A DNA stretch of 30,514 nt from Corinectria fuckeliana (taxonomy: Eukaryota > Ascomycota > Sordariomycetes > Hypocreales > Nectriaceae), in the NCBI GenBank assembly GCA_019137255.1, contig WPDH01000277.1, positions 1-30,514 on the forward strand. Direction: 5' to 3'. The notes under the pieces are model-generated. The model ran no database searches and had not been told where the DNA came from. It saw only the letters and a list, made by a program, of their open reading frames with translations. Positions 29,490-30,514 of the stretch are shown one piece after another (position 1 is the stretch's first letter; every line of letters starts with the position of its first letter). Position numbers and translations under genes: made by a program.

Positions 29490-30514
29490 TATTTATTTAT
29501 TTATTTATTTATATACTATTTTAACTTTATAGTTATTTAGACCTTCTTTTAAGTAGCTTAGACTAGTTTATAATAAAAAGAAAAAACCTAATAGTAAGCT
29601 ATAAGATAAAAAACCTTTTACTACTCTTACCTAAAAGAGAACTAAGTTAAGCTTAGTATATATATATAGTAATATAAGTTATAAGTAGGTTTATTTTATA
29701 AGAAAAGCTAGTTATATACTTATATTAATAAATTCTTATAAGATTTTATTTAAATTATATACTAGAATTTAATTAATCTTAAGTTAAGTTTAAGTTACTT
29801 ATACTACTTATTCTTCTTATTCTTCTAAGTATTATTCTTATTACTAACTAGTATTAGTATATCTTCTCTAACTTTTAATAGTATTTACTCTCTTAGTTAG
29901 TTAATTAGTTTAAATACTATAAGAGCTAAACTTAAACTTAAGTTTAGTCTAGCTTAAAGTATTTTAAAGACTACTTAAGCCTCTTTTAAGCTAGGTAGTT
30001 TAGTATTATAATTAGTACTAGTATTAATACTATTATATCTTATAGTAAGTATACTATATATTTATATTATTTACTTAAAATACTAAACTATATAAGTCTT
30101 TTTAAGTAAGTATTTCTTACTTATTTTTACTTTTTTTATACTATATAGTATATTAAAACTATATTAAGTATAAGCTATTATAGTTATAATATACTAAAAA
30201 GATCTTATTAGTAAAAGTAAAATATATTATATTTCTTATATAATAAGCTATTTTATAATAGTTATACTTAGCTTATTTCTAATAGTATTATATAATATAT
30301 TTAAAATAAAAGCACTTAAAGTACTATTTAAGCTAAATCTTCTTTAAATAAGACTTAATTTAATATATTTTTATAGTTATAATTATATCTTAATTATAAA
30401 GTTTATTTATATTTATTTATTTAGTTAATAATATAACTAGTAACTAATAAGATCTAGTTATATAATAGTTTTATAATAGTTTTATAATATATATCTTAAT
30501 ACTATTTACTTATT
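29490..30514 (-). mobile_element. Gag-only LINE-like element, copy 3 (inverted, cut by window end)
   Basis: The (TTTA)n run at 29490-29512 is the tail. From there rightwards the sequence is the reverse complement of the 3' half of copies 1 and 2, including the zinc-knuckle region around 30,230-30,340. The 5' part lies beyond the window. Together with copy 2 it forms a large inverted repeat with arms of at least 1 kb around a 2.5-kb spacer. Confidence 0.75.

Overview
The window looks like a piece of a filamentous ascomycete genome (Pezizomycotina, probably Sordariomycetes). Two moderate-GC islands (about 850-7,490 and 17,380-22,860) sit between very AT-rich blocks (1-850, 7,700-17,380, 22,900-30,514). 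In the AT-rich blocks CpA, TpG and CpG dinucleotides are nearly absent, and the remaining C and G occur mainly in CT/AG contexts. That is the signature of repeat-induced point mutation (RIP). Fungal families (PD-(D/E)XK_12, 2EXR, fungal APH, fungal GNAT), short GT-AG introns and fungal LINE remnants support the assignment. No species can be named from the sequence alone.

Left part, 1-7,490. A long single-frame relic (about 361-1,569, +) of a helical, TPR-like protein is studded with stop codons but needs no frameshift; decay worsens to the left. It is followed by a possible small spliced gene of 88 residues (2,218-2,559, -), a short lysine-rich gene that looks cut off (3,070-3,348, +), and the N-lobe of a protein kinase cut off before its catalytic loop (3,648-4,055, -). 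Divergent from the kinase piece is the one clearly intact gene here, a 468-residue PD-(D/E)XK nuclease-like protein (4,290-5,696, +). Two more broken genes follow on the minus strand, an unrecognised one (5,926-6,417) and a 2EXR-domain gene (6,453-7,361). Each is a single frame with exactly two internal stops, and three of the four stops fit RIP of CpA.

Middle AT block, 7,491-17,380. A RIP-degraded non-LTR (LINE) retrotransposon lies on the minus strand. It has a (CAA)5-type 3' tail at 7,491-7,505 and a readable reverse-transcriptase core near 9,460-9,555, where the catalytic Y-x-D-D now reads Y-I-N-N. A second element of about 1.82 kb (12,426-14,245, +) is inserted at 12,410. It is bounded by a perfect 16-bp target-site duplication, ends in an (AAAT)n tail, and carries only a zinc-knuckle ORF1/Gag. 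A 2-N gap inside it hides about 91 bp that are present in its sister copy.

Right island, 17,380-22,860. It holds an intact two-exon GNAT acetyltransferase (17,871-18,645, -), an unrecognised frame with one stop (19,068-19,703, +), and an aminoglycoside-phosphotransferase-like pseudogene (20,519-21,620, +). The last has a short intron, a 2-bp slippage deletion, a Trp-to-stop change and a lost metal-binding Asp.

Right AT block, 22,900-30,514. It holds a second Gag-only element with its own TSD (25,065-26,989), a third, inverted copy running off the window end (29,490-30,514), a diverged repeat shared with 15,326-15,872, and a 34-bp insertion with a 14-bp TSD that looks like an extremely 5'-truncated LINE.

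Overall this is an accessory-type region in which retroelements and RIP have eroded a set of dispensable genes, leaving the nuclease-like gene and the acetyltransferase as the only convincing intact genes. I found no previously undescribed multi-gene system. The most original signals are the Gag-only element family and the stepwise, mostly indel-free RIP decay of single-copy-looking genes.
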